A stretch of DNA of 64,000 nucleotides from Methanoculleus receptaculi (GTDB taxonomy: Archaea > Halobacteriota > Methanomicrobia > Methanomicrobiales > Methanoculleaceae). The notes beneath the pieces are model-generated. The model saw nothing but the letters and a program-made list of their open reading frames with translations. It searched no databases and was not told the DNA's origin. Shown in pieces: positions 45,461 to 54,576 of this stretch; positions within the stretch are counted from its first letter, which is position 1; the number at the start of each line of letters is the position of its first letter. The stretch spans positions 868,001-932,000 of the forward strand of contig NZ_CP137642.1 of assembly GCF_033472595.1 (NCBI RefSeq), in the 5' to 3' direction. The position numbers were made by a program, and so were the translations under genes.

Positions 45461-45481
45461 AGCATCTCCTTGATCTTCCGG

Positions 45482-45640
45482 GGGAATCTCTGGGCGGGGG
45501 GTGCAACCCGGCTGAGATTGCGGGTGTGGGCGTCTGAGACTGGAGAGCGTAATCTCCCGGGATTATATGCCCTTTGCAGGACACCCCCACCCTCTGCTGC
45601 TCCATCCGGGATGGCTACTCCAGAATTGGGCCAGAAAAGC
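45482..45640 (+). ncRNA. Candidate structured RNA, partly TPP-riboswitch-like
   Basis: Stem AATCTC / GAGATT (45485-45490 with 45514-45519) encloses GGGT-GCA-ACCC. A 13-bp arm (45522-45534) pairs with 45580-45592 (11 of 13) and encloses GGAGA-GCGTAA-TCTCC (45542-45557). CCATC-CGG-GATGG follows at 45602-45614. GGGGTGC...GGCTGAGAT matches the 5' core of a thiamine-pyrophosphate riboswitch, but the other core elements are not convincing. No gene follows on this strand, so a free RNA is more likely. Confidence 0.4.
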
Positions 45641-45793
45641 GCTGCCGCCATGTAACTGACCGACAGTGCAATCGAAGTTTTGAAACCGGAACCAGTCACA
45701 CCTCCGGCCGACGGTCGGCGCCCGGGCTGACGGTTCGGATCGGAGAATGGGGCCCAGATGGACCCCGATAAAGAGAAAGGGAAGACTGCCGGG

Positions 45794-46000
45794 TTACGCG
45801 GACTTGACCGCGAGTTCGACGTCTTCTGCCTTGATCGTCTTGCGTCCAGCGTGCTGGGCCAGCCTGTTGGCTTCCCGGGTCAGTTCAGCGATGTAGGCCT
45901 CTGCTTTGGCAACAAGTGCAGCAGCAGCATCGCTGCCAACCCTCTCAGCACCATTCTTCTTTGCGATACGTACAACCGCAGCAATGGGTAGATCTGCCAT
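45794..46000 (-). CDS. Archaeal histone
   Basis: 68 aa. Histone fold: LPIAAVVRIAKKNGAERVG, then SDAAAALVAKAEAYIAELTREANRLAQHAGRKTIKAEDVELAV. No tails. Dimers wrap DNA in the chromatin of Euryarchaeota. The stop is at 45794, converging with hisB. Confidence 0.96.
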   Translation of the reverse strand: MADLPIAAVVRIAKKNGAERVGSDAAAALVAKAEAYIAELTREANRLAQHAGRKTIKAEDVELAVKSA

Positions 46001-46032
46001 AGTCTTACTCCACCGTTAAAGAGGTGTATCAG

Positions 46033-46052
46033 TTAATATTTAAATATTTCGG
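46033..46052 (-). promoter_or_regulatory. Histone promoter
   Basis: The AT-rich box ATTTAAATATT on the minus strand lies 35-50 bp before the histone ATG and resembles a strong archaeal TATA box. Confidence 0.5.
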
Positions 46053-46185
46053 GATAATCTCAGAGATCCGGGTTTCTCTTTCATTTCTAAGGTGCATCCG
46101 GAGAGGGTATCCCGATAATCGAGAGAGAATCGAGCCGATTAAAAAAAACAGAATAAACCCCTTGATCTATAATTAGAGTGATTTA

Positions 46186-46947
46186 TCACGGTTTTTCCGG
46201 GAGCACCAGCGATTTAGCAAGCATTATGGCATTGGTGTAATCTGCTGAGGCGCGCGAGGTGTCCACGAATATTCTATCGATATTTACCACCGGGGCACCA
46301 TGCCCTCTCCCGCCGCCAAGGAGAGCGAGTGTACGAAAGATCAGGTTCCCGGTTATGCCGTCCGGGGCGATCACCAGGCCGTACCGCCCCGGCACCTCCT
46401 CGACCAGGATTTCTATATGCTCCGCACCGCTCAGGCGGGCGACGAGTTCGGCATCCGCCATCGTCCGGTCGACTGCTGGGTGGCGCCCCAGATCACCGAA
46501 CCTTCCGCCGGAGAGGACGGCCACACCCTCCGGTAGCCCGAACCGCCTGGCGATATCCCTACCGGCACTGGCAAACCGGACCTTCTGCCCGACAGTCCAG
46601 CCCTCATCGACCCCGACAGGGGCCAGGAGGAAGAGATGGCCGTCCGGCGTCTCCAGCAGGGCGATCCGCTCCAGGCGGTCGACGCCCGCAGCCTGCTTGA
46701 GGGCCTTCAGGGTGGTGGAAGCGGGAAGCGTCCCCCTGACCGCGGCATCGATCCTGCCGGTGTAGAGCGCCTCGACGATGGCGGCCTCCGGCTCCTCGGC
46801 CTCGATGACCGTGACCTCATCACCGAACGAGTCGGCGGTCCCGGGCGGCGCGAACAAAACCAGGTTTACCTCTCCTCTGACAGCCCTGGCGACCGAGAGG
46901 ATCTTCGCCTCCGCCTTTGCCGCACCCAGCCCTATCGTTACCGGCAT
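46186..46947 (-). CDS. mtxX: Methanogenesis marker protein 4 (MtxX)
   Basis: 253 aa. Phosphotransacetylase-like fold: TIGLGAAKAEAKILSVARA at the N-terminus, AVRGTLPASTTLKALKQ, VLSGGRFGDLGRHPAVD, and the C-terminal LVIAPDGITGNLIFRTLALLGGG. Matches the MtxX/marker 4 family found only in methanogens; its role is not established. Its ATG overlaps the stop of marker 2 by 10 bp. Confidence 0.85.
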   Translation of the reverse strand: MPVTIGLGAAKAEAKILSVARAVRGEVNLVLFAPPGTADSFGDEVTVIEAEEPEAAIVEALYTGRIDAAVRGTLPASTTLKALKQAAGVDRLERIALLETPDGHLFLLAPVGVDEGWTVGQKVRFASAGRDIARRFGLPEGVAVLSGGRFGDLGRHPAVDRTMADAELVARLSGAEHIEILVEEVPGRYGLVIAPDGITGNLIFRTLALLGGGRGHGAPVVNIDRIFVDTSRASADYTNAIMLAKSLVLPEKP

Positions 46948-47948
46948 CCCCCGCCGCCTGCAAAGATCCGCATGATGCCGTCGCGGTCCAGGTCAAAGAC
47001 CTGCGTCTCCCTGCCCAGGTAGCGGACGGTCAAACGCCGATCCCCGTTCACCTCCCCGATGGCGGCTGCCGCCATACCGACGTCGGCAAACCTGCGGCAG
47101 ACCTCATCCACGTTCTCCGGTTTGACCGTGAGGATGAATCCCATACCGGGGTACATCCGCACCCAGTGCTCAAATGAGATGCCGAATACGGCGAGGTCGG
47201 GCCTCGGTATAGACTCCAGGTTGACTACCGCGCCCTTCCCGCTCACCTCAAGGAGCATCCCGAGCGTCCCGATGACGCCGGGGTTGCTGATATCCTTCCC
47301 GGCCGTCACCAGGTGCTCCCTGCCCAGGTCCTCCATAACCCGGATCTGCGCCCGCACAACCTCCGCGGACTTCATCGTGACCGAGTCCCAGTTGAACCAC
47401 CAGGAGGGGTGAACCCGGCCGTCCAGGTCTATGGCGGCGACGACGATCTCCCCCTCCTTTGCTGTATGGGAGAAGATGAGGTCATCCATCCTGGCCGTCC
47501 CCAGTATAGCCACATCCACGACGCTGTAGGGGGTATCCGGGTGCAGATGCCCGCCAACGATGGGAACGCCGAACTGCGATGATGCGGTGACCATGCCACG
47601 CACCACCTCGTCGCGGATCTGGTCGTTGACGGCAGAGAGGATATCGACCATCGCAACCGGTCTCCCACCCATCGCGGCAATATCGTGGATGTTCACGAGC
47701 ACTGCACAGTAACCTGCCCAGAAGGGGTCCGCCTCCATCAGCCTGCTCCAGATGCCGTCTGCTGCAAGCAGCAGCGCATCCTCTGCATTGTGCCGGATGA
47801 CCGCGGCGTCCTCACCGAACGATGCGACAACATTGGGGCTGTCCACCCGGAGAGCCCGGATCATGTCGCCTATCTCCCTCTTCCGGGTAACACCCTCATA
47901 TTCCCTGACGGCCTGTGCTACCGTATCGGTGGAGCAATCCTTCACCAC
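46938..47948 (-). CDS. Methanogenesis marker protein 2 (PurM/ThiL-like)
   Basis: 336 aa. AIR-synthase fold: SFGEDAAVIRHN (ATP-binding Asp), NIHDIAAMGGRPVAMVDIL, GGHLHPDTPYSVVDVAILG, then the C-terminal half with AGKDISNPGVIGTLGMLLE. The resemblance to thiamine-monophosphate kinase is superficial; the methanogen marker 2 family fits better. It is coupled to mtxX. Confidence 0.87.
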   Translation of the reverse strand: MVKDCSTDTVAQAVREYEGVTRKREIGDMIRALRVDSPNVVASFGEDAAVIRHNAEDALLLAADGIWSRLMEADPFWAGYCAVLVNIHDIAAMGGRPVAMVDILSAVNDQIRDEVVRGMVTASSQFGVPIVGGHLHPDTPYSVVDVAILGTARMDDLIFSHTAKEGEIVVAAIDLDGRVHPSWWFNWDSVTMKSAEVVRAQIRVMEDLGREHLVTAGKDISNPGVIGTLGMLLEVSGKGAVVNLESIPRPDLAVFGISFEHWVRMYPGMGFILTVKPENVDEVCRRFADVGMAAAAIGEVNGDRRLTVRYLGRETQVFDLDRDGIMRIFAGGGGCR

Positions 47949-48167
47949 AAGAACACCAACATCTCCGGTTTCTTATGGTATTCTGCCTCATAAGAGATAA
48001 TCTATTTCATCTGCAGCATTATACATACCGTTCCAGACTGAACCGATCCTGGCTGGAGATGGGAGGAGACACTCCTTCAGGAGCGGACATTCGCGCTCCA
48101 GTGCAGCCTCACCACCTCGTCGCAACCGGGGTGGCATTTTTGATACACCACAACCCAATAGATCGGC

Positions 48168-49529
48168 ATGGACTGGGCGGAGAAGTACAGGCCGCAGCAC
48201 CTCAATGAGGTCGTGGGGAACTCAAGTGCCATCCGGCAGATGTATGAGTGGGCGCGGGACTGGTCGCCGGAGAAGAAACCGCTTATCCTATACGGAAAAC
48301 CCGGGATAGGCAAGACCTCAAGCGCATACGCCCTTGCAAACGACATGAACTGGGAGGTGGTGGAACTGAACGCCTCCGACCAGCGGACAAAAGCCGTCCT
48401 TGAACGGATAGCGGGCTCAAGTTCAACCACGGCCAGCCTCACCGGTGCGAGCCGGAAACTCATCCTGCTCGACGAGGCCGACAACCTCCACGGCCAGGCC
48501 GACCGCGGCGGCGCAAAGGCGATCATCGATATCATAGCGGCTTCGCAGCAGCCGATAACCCTTATAGCAAACGACTACCACGCCCTCCCTAAACAACTCA
48601 AGGCGGTCACGGAACCCGTCCAGTTCAGGGCGCTCCAGGCCCGGTCGATCGTCCCCCGCCTCCGCCAGATCTGCGCCGCAGAGGGGGTGGATTGCGACCC
48701 CGCCGCGCTCCAGGAGATTGCAAACCGCGCCGGTGGGGATATGCGGGCCGCGATGAATATGCTCTACGCCGCGGCGATAGGAAAAGATCGTCTCCTCGCA
48801 AGCGATATCCGCACCTCAACAAAGGATGAGCGTTCAACCATATTCGAACTCGTCGGCGCGGTCTTTGCCGGCAGGAAGGACGCCGACCTCCTCCGGCTGG
48901 TGATGGAGGTCGAGGATACCCCCGACACCGTTGAGCAGTGGCTGGAGGGGAACCTCGACCATATACCGGATCTGCCCTCCAGGATGAGGGGTTACGCCTC
49001 TCTCGCGAGGGCGGATGAGTACATAGGCCGCACCTACCAGCGGCAGTACTACACCCTCTGGCGCTACGCAAACGCGGTCATGCTCCTTGGCGTAGCTGAG
49101 GCTGCGGGCGGCCGGGGAGTTCGCGGCCGCATCATGCCGCCGCCGCGCTGGCAGAAGATGGGTGCAGCAAAGAGGCAGAAGGCCGTCCGCGCAGGTCTGT
49201 ACCGGAGATTGAGCAGCGTCCTGAAGATCCCCGAGGAGGCGCTGCGGGCGAGTTTCTTCACGGCGATCAGCATACTGGTCGAGAGGGACGCCGCAAGATA
49301 CGTCCGCGAGTTCGGGCTCGATGCCGATGAACTGAACCTCTTCATCAACGATAAGCCGCGGGCTGCCAGGGTTGTCAGGGAGGCGGCAAAGGAGGAGAAA
49401 GAGGTGAAGAAGACGCCTCCCGCAAAGAGGGGTGGCGGCAGGGTGAAGAAACCCGCAGAAGACGCACCGAAGGACGATCCCGGTGAATTTAGGCGCGGCC
49501 CTCCGCCGGGCCAGGCGACGCTGTTTTAG
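48168..49529 (+). CDS. rfcL: Replication factor C large subunit
   Basis: 453 aa. AAA+ clamp loader: Walker [15 protein letters not shown] (about 43-56), Walker [13 protein letters not shown], and the [13 protein letters not shown] start. After the collar domain comes a Lys/Pro-rich linker (about 405-440), and the protein ends in QATLF, a PIP-box-like PCNA-binding tail. Loads PCNA with RfcS. Its stop overlaps the converging UPF0146 stop. Confidence 0.95.
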   Translation: MDWAEKYRPQHLNEVVGNSSAIRQMYEWARDWSPEKKPLILYGKPGIGKTSSAYALANDMNWEVVELNASDQRTKAVLERIAGSSSTTASLTGASRKLILLDEADNLHGQADRGGAKAIIDIIAASQQPITLIANDYHALPKQLKAVTEPVQFRALQARSIVPRLRQICAAEGVDCDPAALQEIANRAGGDMRAAMNMLYAAAIGKDRLLASDIRTSTKDERSTIFELVGAVFAGRKDADLLRLVMEVEDTPDTVEQWLEGNLDHIPDLPSRMRGYASLARADEYIGRTYQRQYYTLWRYANAVMLLGVAEAAGGRGVRGRIMPPPRWQKMGAAKRQKAVRAGLYRRLSSVLKIPEEALRASFFTAISILVERDAARYVREFGLDADELNLFINDKPRAARVVREAAKEEKEVKKTPPAKRGGGRVKKPAEDAPKDDPGEFRRGPPPGQATLF

Positions 49530-49933
49530 GGCCGGCGGCGGTGGTAGAGGTGGAGTTGCACCCCGCCGGCGTCCACGACCTCTCCCCCGTCCCGGTAGAT
49601 CTCGCACCCCAGGTGGTAGACCAGGAGGTCGGAGTTTATCCGGGTGGCAAGCGAGATCAGGGGTGGAACCATCTCCACGCCCGGTCTCACGGAGTAGATC
49701 ACGTCTGCGCCATGGTAGAGCCTGATATCGGGTTCGAATATGTCGTCGGCCACCACGGTGAGCCCTTCATGCTGTATGCCAGGTCTTATATCTGTGCAGA
49801 GCATCAGGGCGCCGGCAGCCGCAACCAGCCCTGCGGCCACGGGGTTATTCCCGATCCCCACCTCGACCGCCCGGCGGTAGCGGCTGGCGATGTACTCCCC
49901 TATACTCCGTTCAATATGTTTATACTGGCTCAT
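49526..49933 (-). CDS. UPF0146 family protein
   Basis: 135 aa from the second Met (MSQYKHIE). Contains [37 protein letters not shown]-like and [20 protein letters not shown], the pattern of UPF0146. This resembles a degenerate Rossmann methyltransferase; its role is unknown. Divergent from amzA. Confidence 0.85.
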   Translation of the reverse strand: MSQYKHIERSIGEYIASRYRRAVEVGIGNNPVAAGLVAAAGALMLCTDIRPGIQHEGLTVVADDIFEPDIRLYHGADVIYSVRPGVEMVPPLISLATRINSDLLVYHLGCEIYRDGGEVVDAGGVQLHLYHRRRP

Positions 49934-49950
49934 CACGAAGAGTTTAGGTG

Positions 49951-50490
49951 ATGGGCATCCATATTCTTTGGGATTCAGAGGCGCCGGCGGGTATAGAGCT
50001 CCCGGTCATCCGGATGATCGCGATGATCCTTGGAGAAGAGGCGGAACTTGTCGAATACCCGCTCCTCATCGATGGTTATGACAGGGATCGCAACCAGCAC
50101 GATGCTCAGAAGATCCTGGACCGCCTGCAGGACACCCTGACGCGCAGGTATGATATCGATGGTCCGCTGCTGTTTGTAACCTCACGCGACCTCTACACCG
50201 GGGGGTGCGACTTTGTCTTCGGGCTTGCCCGTCCGAGAGCCGGTGTCGCCGTCGTCTCGACAGCCCGGCTGGGAAACGACTATTACGGCAGGGTGCCGGA
50301 CGATACCGAGCTCATAGACCGGACAGCTAAGGAGGGGGCGCATGAACTCGGCCACCTCCTGGGGCTCGGCCACTGTTCAAACCCCGAATGTGTCATGTTC
50401 CGGCCGCAGACTCTTGACGAACTCGACAGGAAGAAGAAGATGCTCTGCCCGGTCTGCAGAGAGGCTCTGGCACCACTACAGGAAGGATGA
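49951..50490 (+). CDS. amzA: Archaemetzincin
   Basis: 179 aa from the ATG at 49951, with AGGTG upstream. The zinc-protease motif HELGHLLGLGH followed by CSNPECVMF gives the HExxHxxGxxH-x-C...CxM pattern of archaemetzincins. The C-terminal CPVCREAL adds a second metal site. Cytoplasmic; natural substrates are unknown. Confidence 0.95.
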   Translation: MGIHILWDSEAPAGIELPVIRMIAMILGEEAELVEYPLLIDGYDRDRNQHDAQKILDRLQDTLTRRYDIDGPLLFVTSRDLYTGGCDFVFGLARPRAGVAVVSTARLGNDYYGRVPDDTELIDRTAKEGAHELGHLLGLGHCSNPECVMFRPQTLDELDRKKKMLCPVCREALAPLQEG

Positions 50491-50504
50491 GATGGAAAGT
50501 GGCC

Positions 50505-51282
50505 TCACTCTACCGATCCAAGGTCTACTGTGAGGTCTACCGCCGGGAAATCACTGCTGGATGGGAGCACAACGCTGAAGTTTTTTGTGGTGTCGGCACG
50601 GACGGTGCCTTCTGCGAGGGTCATATCGAGGATGTGACCGCCAACGGTGCGGTCAGTGGTTATGAAATGCAGGTGGTAACCGGGGACGTTGACACCTTTT
50701 GCCAGTCCCGGTGACCAGAACCCGACGGCTGTCCCGGTGATATTCTTGAAGGAAAAGACCGCCTGGTTTGCTGTCACCAGCGCGAGACGTGGGTAGGGTT
50801 TTTCCTTGGCGGGAACGCTCCTGGTCACCACCTGCGAGAAGGTGCCATCCACCCTGATCGCATAGAAGTAGTTCTCAGAGGGGAACTCATCCCGCACGCG
50901 GTTCTCCAGATCAGGAAGGGTCATCGGCTTCTCGACCGCGATCTCGATATCGGGGTCAAAGAAGGTCGTGGCCGCAAAAGGCGTTGTCGCGTTTCCAGCG
51001 ACCGGGTAAGCCCGACCATCGACCCTGATCAGGTACCACCCGCCGTCGAGACCGATCAGTTCCCCGTCGAGCCGCTCGCCGCGCGACGCGAGTTCGTCAA
51101 AACTCATGCTGCCAATCGTATATGCCCTGGAGAAGCGCATCGATGGTCGAGACCTGAAAAAGGGTCTCCCGGTCAGTTTCTGCCGTTGACGGGAGTGGAA
51201 CGGTCGCAAACCCGATACAGGCGCCTAGAGTGATTAAGATGGCAGCAACGATGATGAAACGCGGCAGTCTGCCGTGGGTCAT
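50505..51282 (-). pseudogene. budA: Alpha-acetolactate decarboxylase, lipoprotein type, frameshifted
   Basis: The N-terminal part from 51282 has a signal and lipobox ITLGAC, then TLFQVSTIDALLQGIYD. The frame then stops (about 51097). The protein resumes in another frame with GSMSFDELASRGERLDGEL and runs to 50505, with the family blocks VGFWSPGLAKGVNVPGYHLHFI and GGHILDMTL that hold the zinc histidines. The break is near 51110-51117 and one base would restore it. The enzyme turns acetolactate into acetoin. A real mutation and a sequencing error cannot be told apart here. Confidence 0.8.
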
Positions 51283-51289
51283 GCGCTTC

Positions 51290-51724
51290 TCAGGTTTCTC
51301 CTATATCTTCATACCAGATGTCTGGATGCTCCCTGATGAACGCGGCCATCATCTCCTTGCAGACCTCCAGGTCAAGATCGATTACCTCGACGGCATGCGA
51401 CTCCAGGAACTCCCGTGCTCCTGCAAAGTTCACAGACTCGCCCGCCACAACCTTCCCGATCCCGAACTGGACGACCGCCCCGGCACAGAGGTAGCAGGGC
51501 ATAAGGGTGGAGTAAAGCGTGCATTCGCTGTAGTTCCGGATCCTGCCGGCGTTTATCAGGCAGTCGATCTCGGCGTGGAGGATGGGGTTGTTCTCCTGGA
51601 CGCGGCGGTTGCGCCCCCTGCTGATGATCTGGCCGTTACGGACCAGGACGGAGCCGATCGGTATTCCCCCTTCACGAAGTCCAGCCTCCGCCTCTTCGAT
51701 GGAGCATTTCATGAAGAGGTCCAT
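51290..51724 (-). CDS. Nucleoside/cytosine deaminase-like protein
   Basis: 144 aa. Zinc-deaminase signature HAEIDCL (about 60-66) and STLMPCYLCAGAVVQFG with the PCxxC pair. The length and the CxxCAGAVVQF block resemble guanine/cytosine deaminases and the TadA group. It may act in pyrimidine salvage; the substrate is uncertain. Downstream gap of 7 bp to the decarboxylase gene. Confidence 0.85.
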   Translation of the reverse strand: MDLFMKCSIEEAEAGLREGGIPIGSVLVRNGQIISRGRNRRVQENNPILHAEIDCLINAGRIRNYSECTLYSTLMPCYLCAGAVVQFGIGKVVAGESVNFAGAREFLESHAVEVIDLDLEVCKEMMAAFIREHPDIWYEDIGET

Positions 51725-51865
51725 ACAACACCCCCCGGGGCGCCAGAGCCAGCGTATGACAACTCAGAAACACCTGATGATATATGAAGATGCTCCGGGC
51801 TTATAAACACATATGAAACGAAAACGCCCGGTTCGGGCGTGATACGCTTGCGCCCGGCCTCCTTC

Positions 51866-52402
51866 TTAGGCGGTTGAGGCCTCTCCTCTGATTCCTATCT
51901 CGGCGAGCGCCTGGCGGGCCGCCTCCCTGACATCGCGGTCGGTGTCGTCCAGGAGACGAAGGAGGGCATCCCTGGCCCGGGGGTTGCCAATACGGCCGAG
52001 CGCCAGGGCTGCCTCCCTCCTGACCCGGGGTTTTTCGTCGTCGAGCAGCCGGATCAACGGATCAACCGCACGAGGGTCGCCGATCAGCCCTAGCGACCTG
52101 GCCGCCGCCATCCGTACCCAGGAACTCTCATCCTCCAGGCATTGTATCAACGGGGTGACCGCTTCGCGGCCGTCCAGGATCCCGAGCGCAGTCGCCGCTC
52201 TCCACCGGACATCGGCGTAGTCGTCGTCCAGCGCCTCGATGAGCGGTTGCACGGCGCGATCGTCAGCGAATTCCGCAAGCGCATCAGCGGCCCGCCAGCG
52301 TTCGTTGAGCCCTCCCCACCTCAGCATCGAGATGTGGCGGTTGAACGCCCTCTCAACGCTCTTCTCACCGGTCTCCTCCTCTTCTGGCACAGGCAGATCC
52401 AC
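51866..52402 (-). CDS. HEAT-repeat (PBS lyase-like) protein
   Basis: 178 aa made of about five 31-residue helical repeats with the pattern DxRAVxPLIxALxDxxxxVRxxAAxALG (for example DDRAVQPLIEALDDDYADVR and DPRAVDPLIRLLDDEKPRVR). Such proteins are binding scaffolds; no enzyme motif is seen. The N-terminal 30 residues are charged (EEEETGEK). Confidence 0.9.
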   Translation of the reverse strand: MDLPVPEEEETGEKSVERAFNRHISMLRWGGLNERWRAADALAEFADDRAVQPLIEALDDDYADVRWRAATALGILDGREAVTPLIQCLEDESSWVRMAAARSLGLIGDPRAVDPLIRLLDDEKPRVRREAALALGRIGNPRARDALLRLLDDTDRDVREAARQALAEIGIRGEASTA

Positions 52403-52597
52403 CTCACGCTCATCTGGGGGTCATCCGGGTATAAGTTTTTTGGACTGCGGGCCGGCGAGAGCCCGGGAGGGCATGAAGCCAGTCTTCTTCATGGCTGTGC
52501 CCTGGTCTGATGAACCTCCGGCGTGGACGGAAGTACGGACGGATATCCGCATCGTCGCAGACCGCCTCCCCCATCAGGATGGAGGCGGCCGGGCGGT

Positions 52598-52787
52598 GGG
52601 GGTGTTTCCACGAATACCGTTCAACCAGAGACACAGGAGACAGGGGAGTGGGGATGTGGGGGTGTTCCATCGAAAACCGTTCAACGGGAGACACAGGAGA
52701 CAGGCAGCGGGGGATGTGGGGGTGTTCCAGCGAAAACCGTTCAACGGTAGACGCATGAGACAGGGGCGGGGGATGTTTCATCCCCCT
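52598..52787. repeat. 60-bp tandem repeat, three units
   Basis: Unit core GGTGTTCCA-(T/G)-CGAAAACCGTTCAACGG followed by GAGACACAGGAGACAGG and GGGGATGTGG. Copies begin at 52610, 52670 and 52730 (at the GG of GGTGTT), exactly 60 bp apart. A fourth copy is at 52983-53040. The last unit runs directly into the palindromic element's lead. Confidence 0.85.
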
Positions 52788-53090
52788 CCCCGTCAGCCCC
52801 ACCCCCGCGGGGTGATATCCCATCGATGCACTGCCGGGGAAGAGCATCTCCACGGCTTGATGTGAACACCCTGTCGAAATCCTGTCTCTGTCCCCTGGCA
52901 CGGCCATCGGGGGCTATCGCCACGCACTGCCCGCCCCCTCGGAAGGGGGCGGGAGGAGGCCGCGTGAGCGGCCGGGCGGCGGGGGTGTTCCAGCGAAAAC
53001 CGTTCAACGGGAGACGCATGAGACAAGGGGCGGGGGATGTTCCTTTCCCCTCCCCGTCAGCCCCACCCCCCCGCGGGGGTGCATTTTTCT
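52770..53090. repeat. Intergenic palindromic element, copy 3
   Basis: Lead GCGGGGGATG...CATCCCCCTCCCCGTCAGCCCC, then CCCATCGATGCACTGCCGGGG (52819-52840), and the partner CCCCTGGCACGGCCATCG (52892-52910), followed by CCCGCCCCCTCGG...GGGGGCGGG. A second CCCCTCCCCGTCAGCCCC lead occurs at about 53046-53065. Confidence 0.65.
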
Positions 53091-53114
53091 CTTCTCCGCG
53101 CCCTCTCCATATGT

Positions 53115-53558
53115 ATGGACAGTCCAAAGACGGTTAAACCAGAGGCCACGGCGTTTCCCCCGGAACTGGAGCGCCTCGGCATCGCTGCCGGAACAAGGAT
53201 CGACATAAGAGACCTCGATGCACTCTCAAAGCACCACAACTTCCAGGCTTACCTCTACTTTGAGGAGGACCTTGCCAGGGGCTCCACGCTTGGCAGGGAC
53301 CTGGAAGACTACCGCCACGTTCCGGAAGTGGAGCGTCCGTTCGTCAACCTTGATGAGTTCTTGCGGTTCGCCACCGGGTCAGACCCGCTCTTCAGCAGTT
53401 ATCTCGACGAACTCCCTCTGGTGATCGAGATCCTGGCCTGCGGGGAGATTCATGCAGAGGATGGGGAGGCCGTGGCCTACGTCAAAGGGCTGATGCCTTT
53501 CCTTGACGAACTCGATATGGATCTCGATATGGATGATGCACTTCCCGGCGCATCCTGA
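53115..53558 (+). CDS. Hypothetical acidic protein
   Basis: 147 aa from the ATG at 53115; the upstream in-frame extension is repeat DNA. Acidic, with a C-terminal Asp-rich tail (DELDMDLDMDDALPG). The middle FVNLDEFLRFATGSDPLF and LPLVIEILACGEIHAEDGEAV looks globular. No family recognised, no membrane segment, one cysteine. It is alone between the repeats and the convergent nadC. Confidence 0.6.
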   Translation: MDSPKTVKPEATAFPPELERLGIAAGTRIDIRDLDALSKHHNFQAYLYFEEDLARGSTLGRDLEDYRHVPEVERPFVNLDEFLRFATGSDPLFSSYLDELPLVIEILACGEIHAEDGEAVAYVKGLMPFLDELDMDLDMDDALPGAS

Positions 53559-53712
53559 GAAACCCAATCAAAACTTATTTTCCCGTGATGTGAGTCCTCG
53601 ACTGAGTGGGAGGGCTCTCCTTTCCACATCTGCCCCCCCGGCACCGGTCTCTCTGGTCTCGTCGCCTCCATCGGGGTGGACGGAACGGCCAGACCTGAAA
53701 CCCGCGCCCTCT

Positions 53713-54576
53713 TCACTCGAGCCTGACGGTGAAGACGCCCCTCAGGATATCCAGGCTCACATCAAAGTTCCTGACGGTGTGGGTGAGCGCCCCCATGCTG
53801 ATGATATCGATCCCTGTTGCGGCATACACAGCGAGGTCGGCGCCATCAACGCCTCCCGAGACCTCAAGGGTCACCCGCTCCCGCAGCCCCTCCCGTTTAA
53901 GTGCTTCGACCGCCGCTTTAACGTCCTCCGGCGTCATGTTGTCGAGCATGATGACCGAGGCGCCGGCCTCCGCCGCCGTGACGGCGTCTTCCACCGTCTC
54001 GACCTCAACCTCGATCATCAGGTAGCGGCTCCGCGCCTTTGCCCGGCGTATCGCTTCCGGGAGCGGCACCAGCGCCAGGTGGTTGTCCTTGATCAGGATC
54101 ATATCCGAGAGCGTGCAGCGGTGCGGGTCGCCACCGCCCAGGGTCACCGCCTTCTTGTCGAGCACCCGGAGCCCGGGCGCAGTCTTCCGGGTCGCGGCAA
54201 CCCGCACCCCCTTAGAGACACGGCTGACCCTCTCAACCGCCTCCCGGGTCGCTGTCGCAATCCCGCTCATCCTGCCGATGATATTGAGTGTCGTCCGCTC
54301 CAGAAGGAGGATCGCCCTGGCAGGCCCCTCCAGGTCCATGATGGCGGTTCCCGCGGCAACCTCGCGGCCGTCAGCGGTATGCGGGTAGACCGTGACCCCG
54401 AAGTGCTCAAAGAGCGCTCGCGCCTCTTCAAGCCCGGCAATGACTCCCACCTCTTTCGCCCGGATCACCGCCAGGCAGACATCGTCCGGAACGACCGTCT
54501 CGGAGGTGAGATCCCCCCAGGGCGCGTCCTCCCGGACGAACCGGAGCAGGTCGTCTATCGGTATCACATTCATCAC
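53713..54576 (-). CDS. nadC: Nicotinate-nucleotide pyrophosphorylase (quinolinate PRTase)
   Basis: 287 aa. Blocks ERTTLNIIGRMSGIATATR, VAATRKTAPGLRVLDKKAV, HRCTLSDMILIKDNHLAL, VEVETVEDAVTAAEAGASVIMLDN, and GGVDGADLAVYAATGIDIISMG. Converts quinolinate and PRPP to NaMN. Overlaps nadA by 4 bp. Confidence 0.95.
   Translation of the reverse strand: MMNVIPIDDLLRFVREDAPWGDLTSETVVPDDVCLAVIRAKEVGVIAGLEEARALFEHFGVTVYPHTADGREVAAGTAIMDLEGPARAILLLERTTLNIIGRMSGIATATREAVERVSRVSKGVRVAATRKTAPGLRVLDKKAVTLGGGDPHRCTLSDMILIKDNHLALVPLPEAIRRAKARSRYLMIEVEVETVEDAVTAAEAGASVIMLDNMTPEDVKAAVEALKREGLRERVTLEVSGGVDGADLAVYAATGIDIISMGALTHTVRNFDVSLDILRGVFTVRLE

Larger units (their letters stand above)
45425..45793. other. Convergent intergenic region with structured segment
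   Basis: No protein gene between hisB and the histone gene, which converge. It holds a TATA-like box and the RNA candidate described separately. The remainder (45641-45793) has GC-rich short palindromes such as CCGACGGTCGG that may end transcripts. Confidence 0.4.
52403..53114. other. Gene-free repeat region
   Basis: Contains the 60-bp tandem repeat, one copy of the palindromic element and a fourth, isolated 60-bp unit. Long open frames on both strands here result from the GC-rich repeats (period divisible by three) and carry no family signature. Confidence 0.7.

Noticed and set aside
45482-45640. Calling this a TPP riboswitch outright
   Set aside because: Only the 5' core fits; the second sensor arm is not recognisable and no gene follows on the same strand.
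52598-52787. CRISPR array
   Set aside because: The 60-bp repeats are directly tandem with no unique spacers, and there are no cas genes in the window.
52410-52907. 166-codon minus-strand frame over the 60-bp repeats
   Set aside because: The period is divisible by three, so any open unit extends itself; frames stay open on both strands and no start signal is seen.
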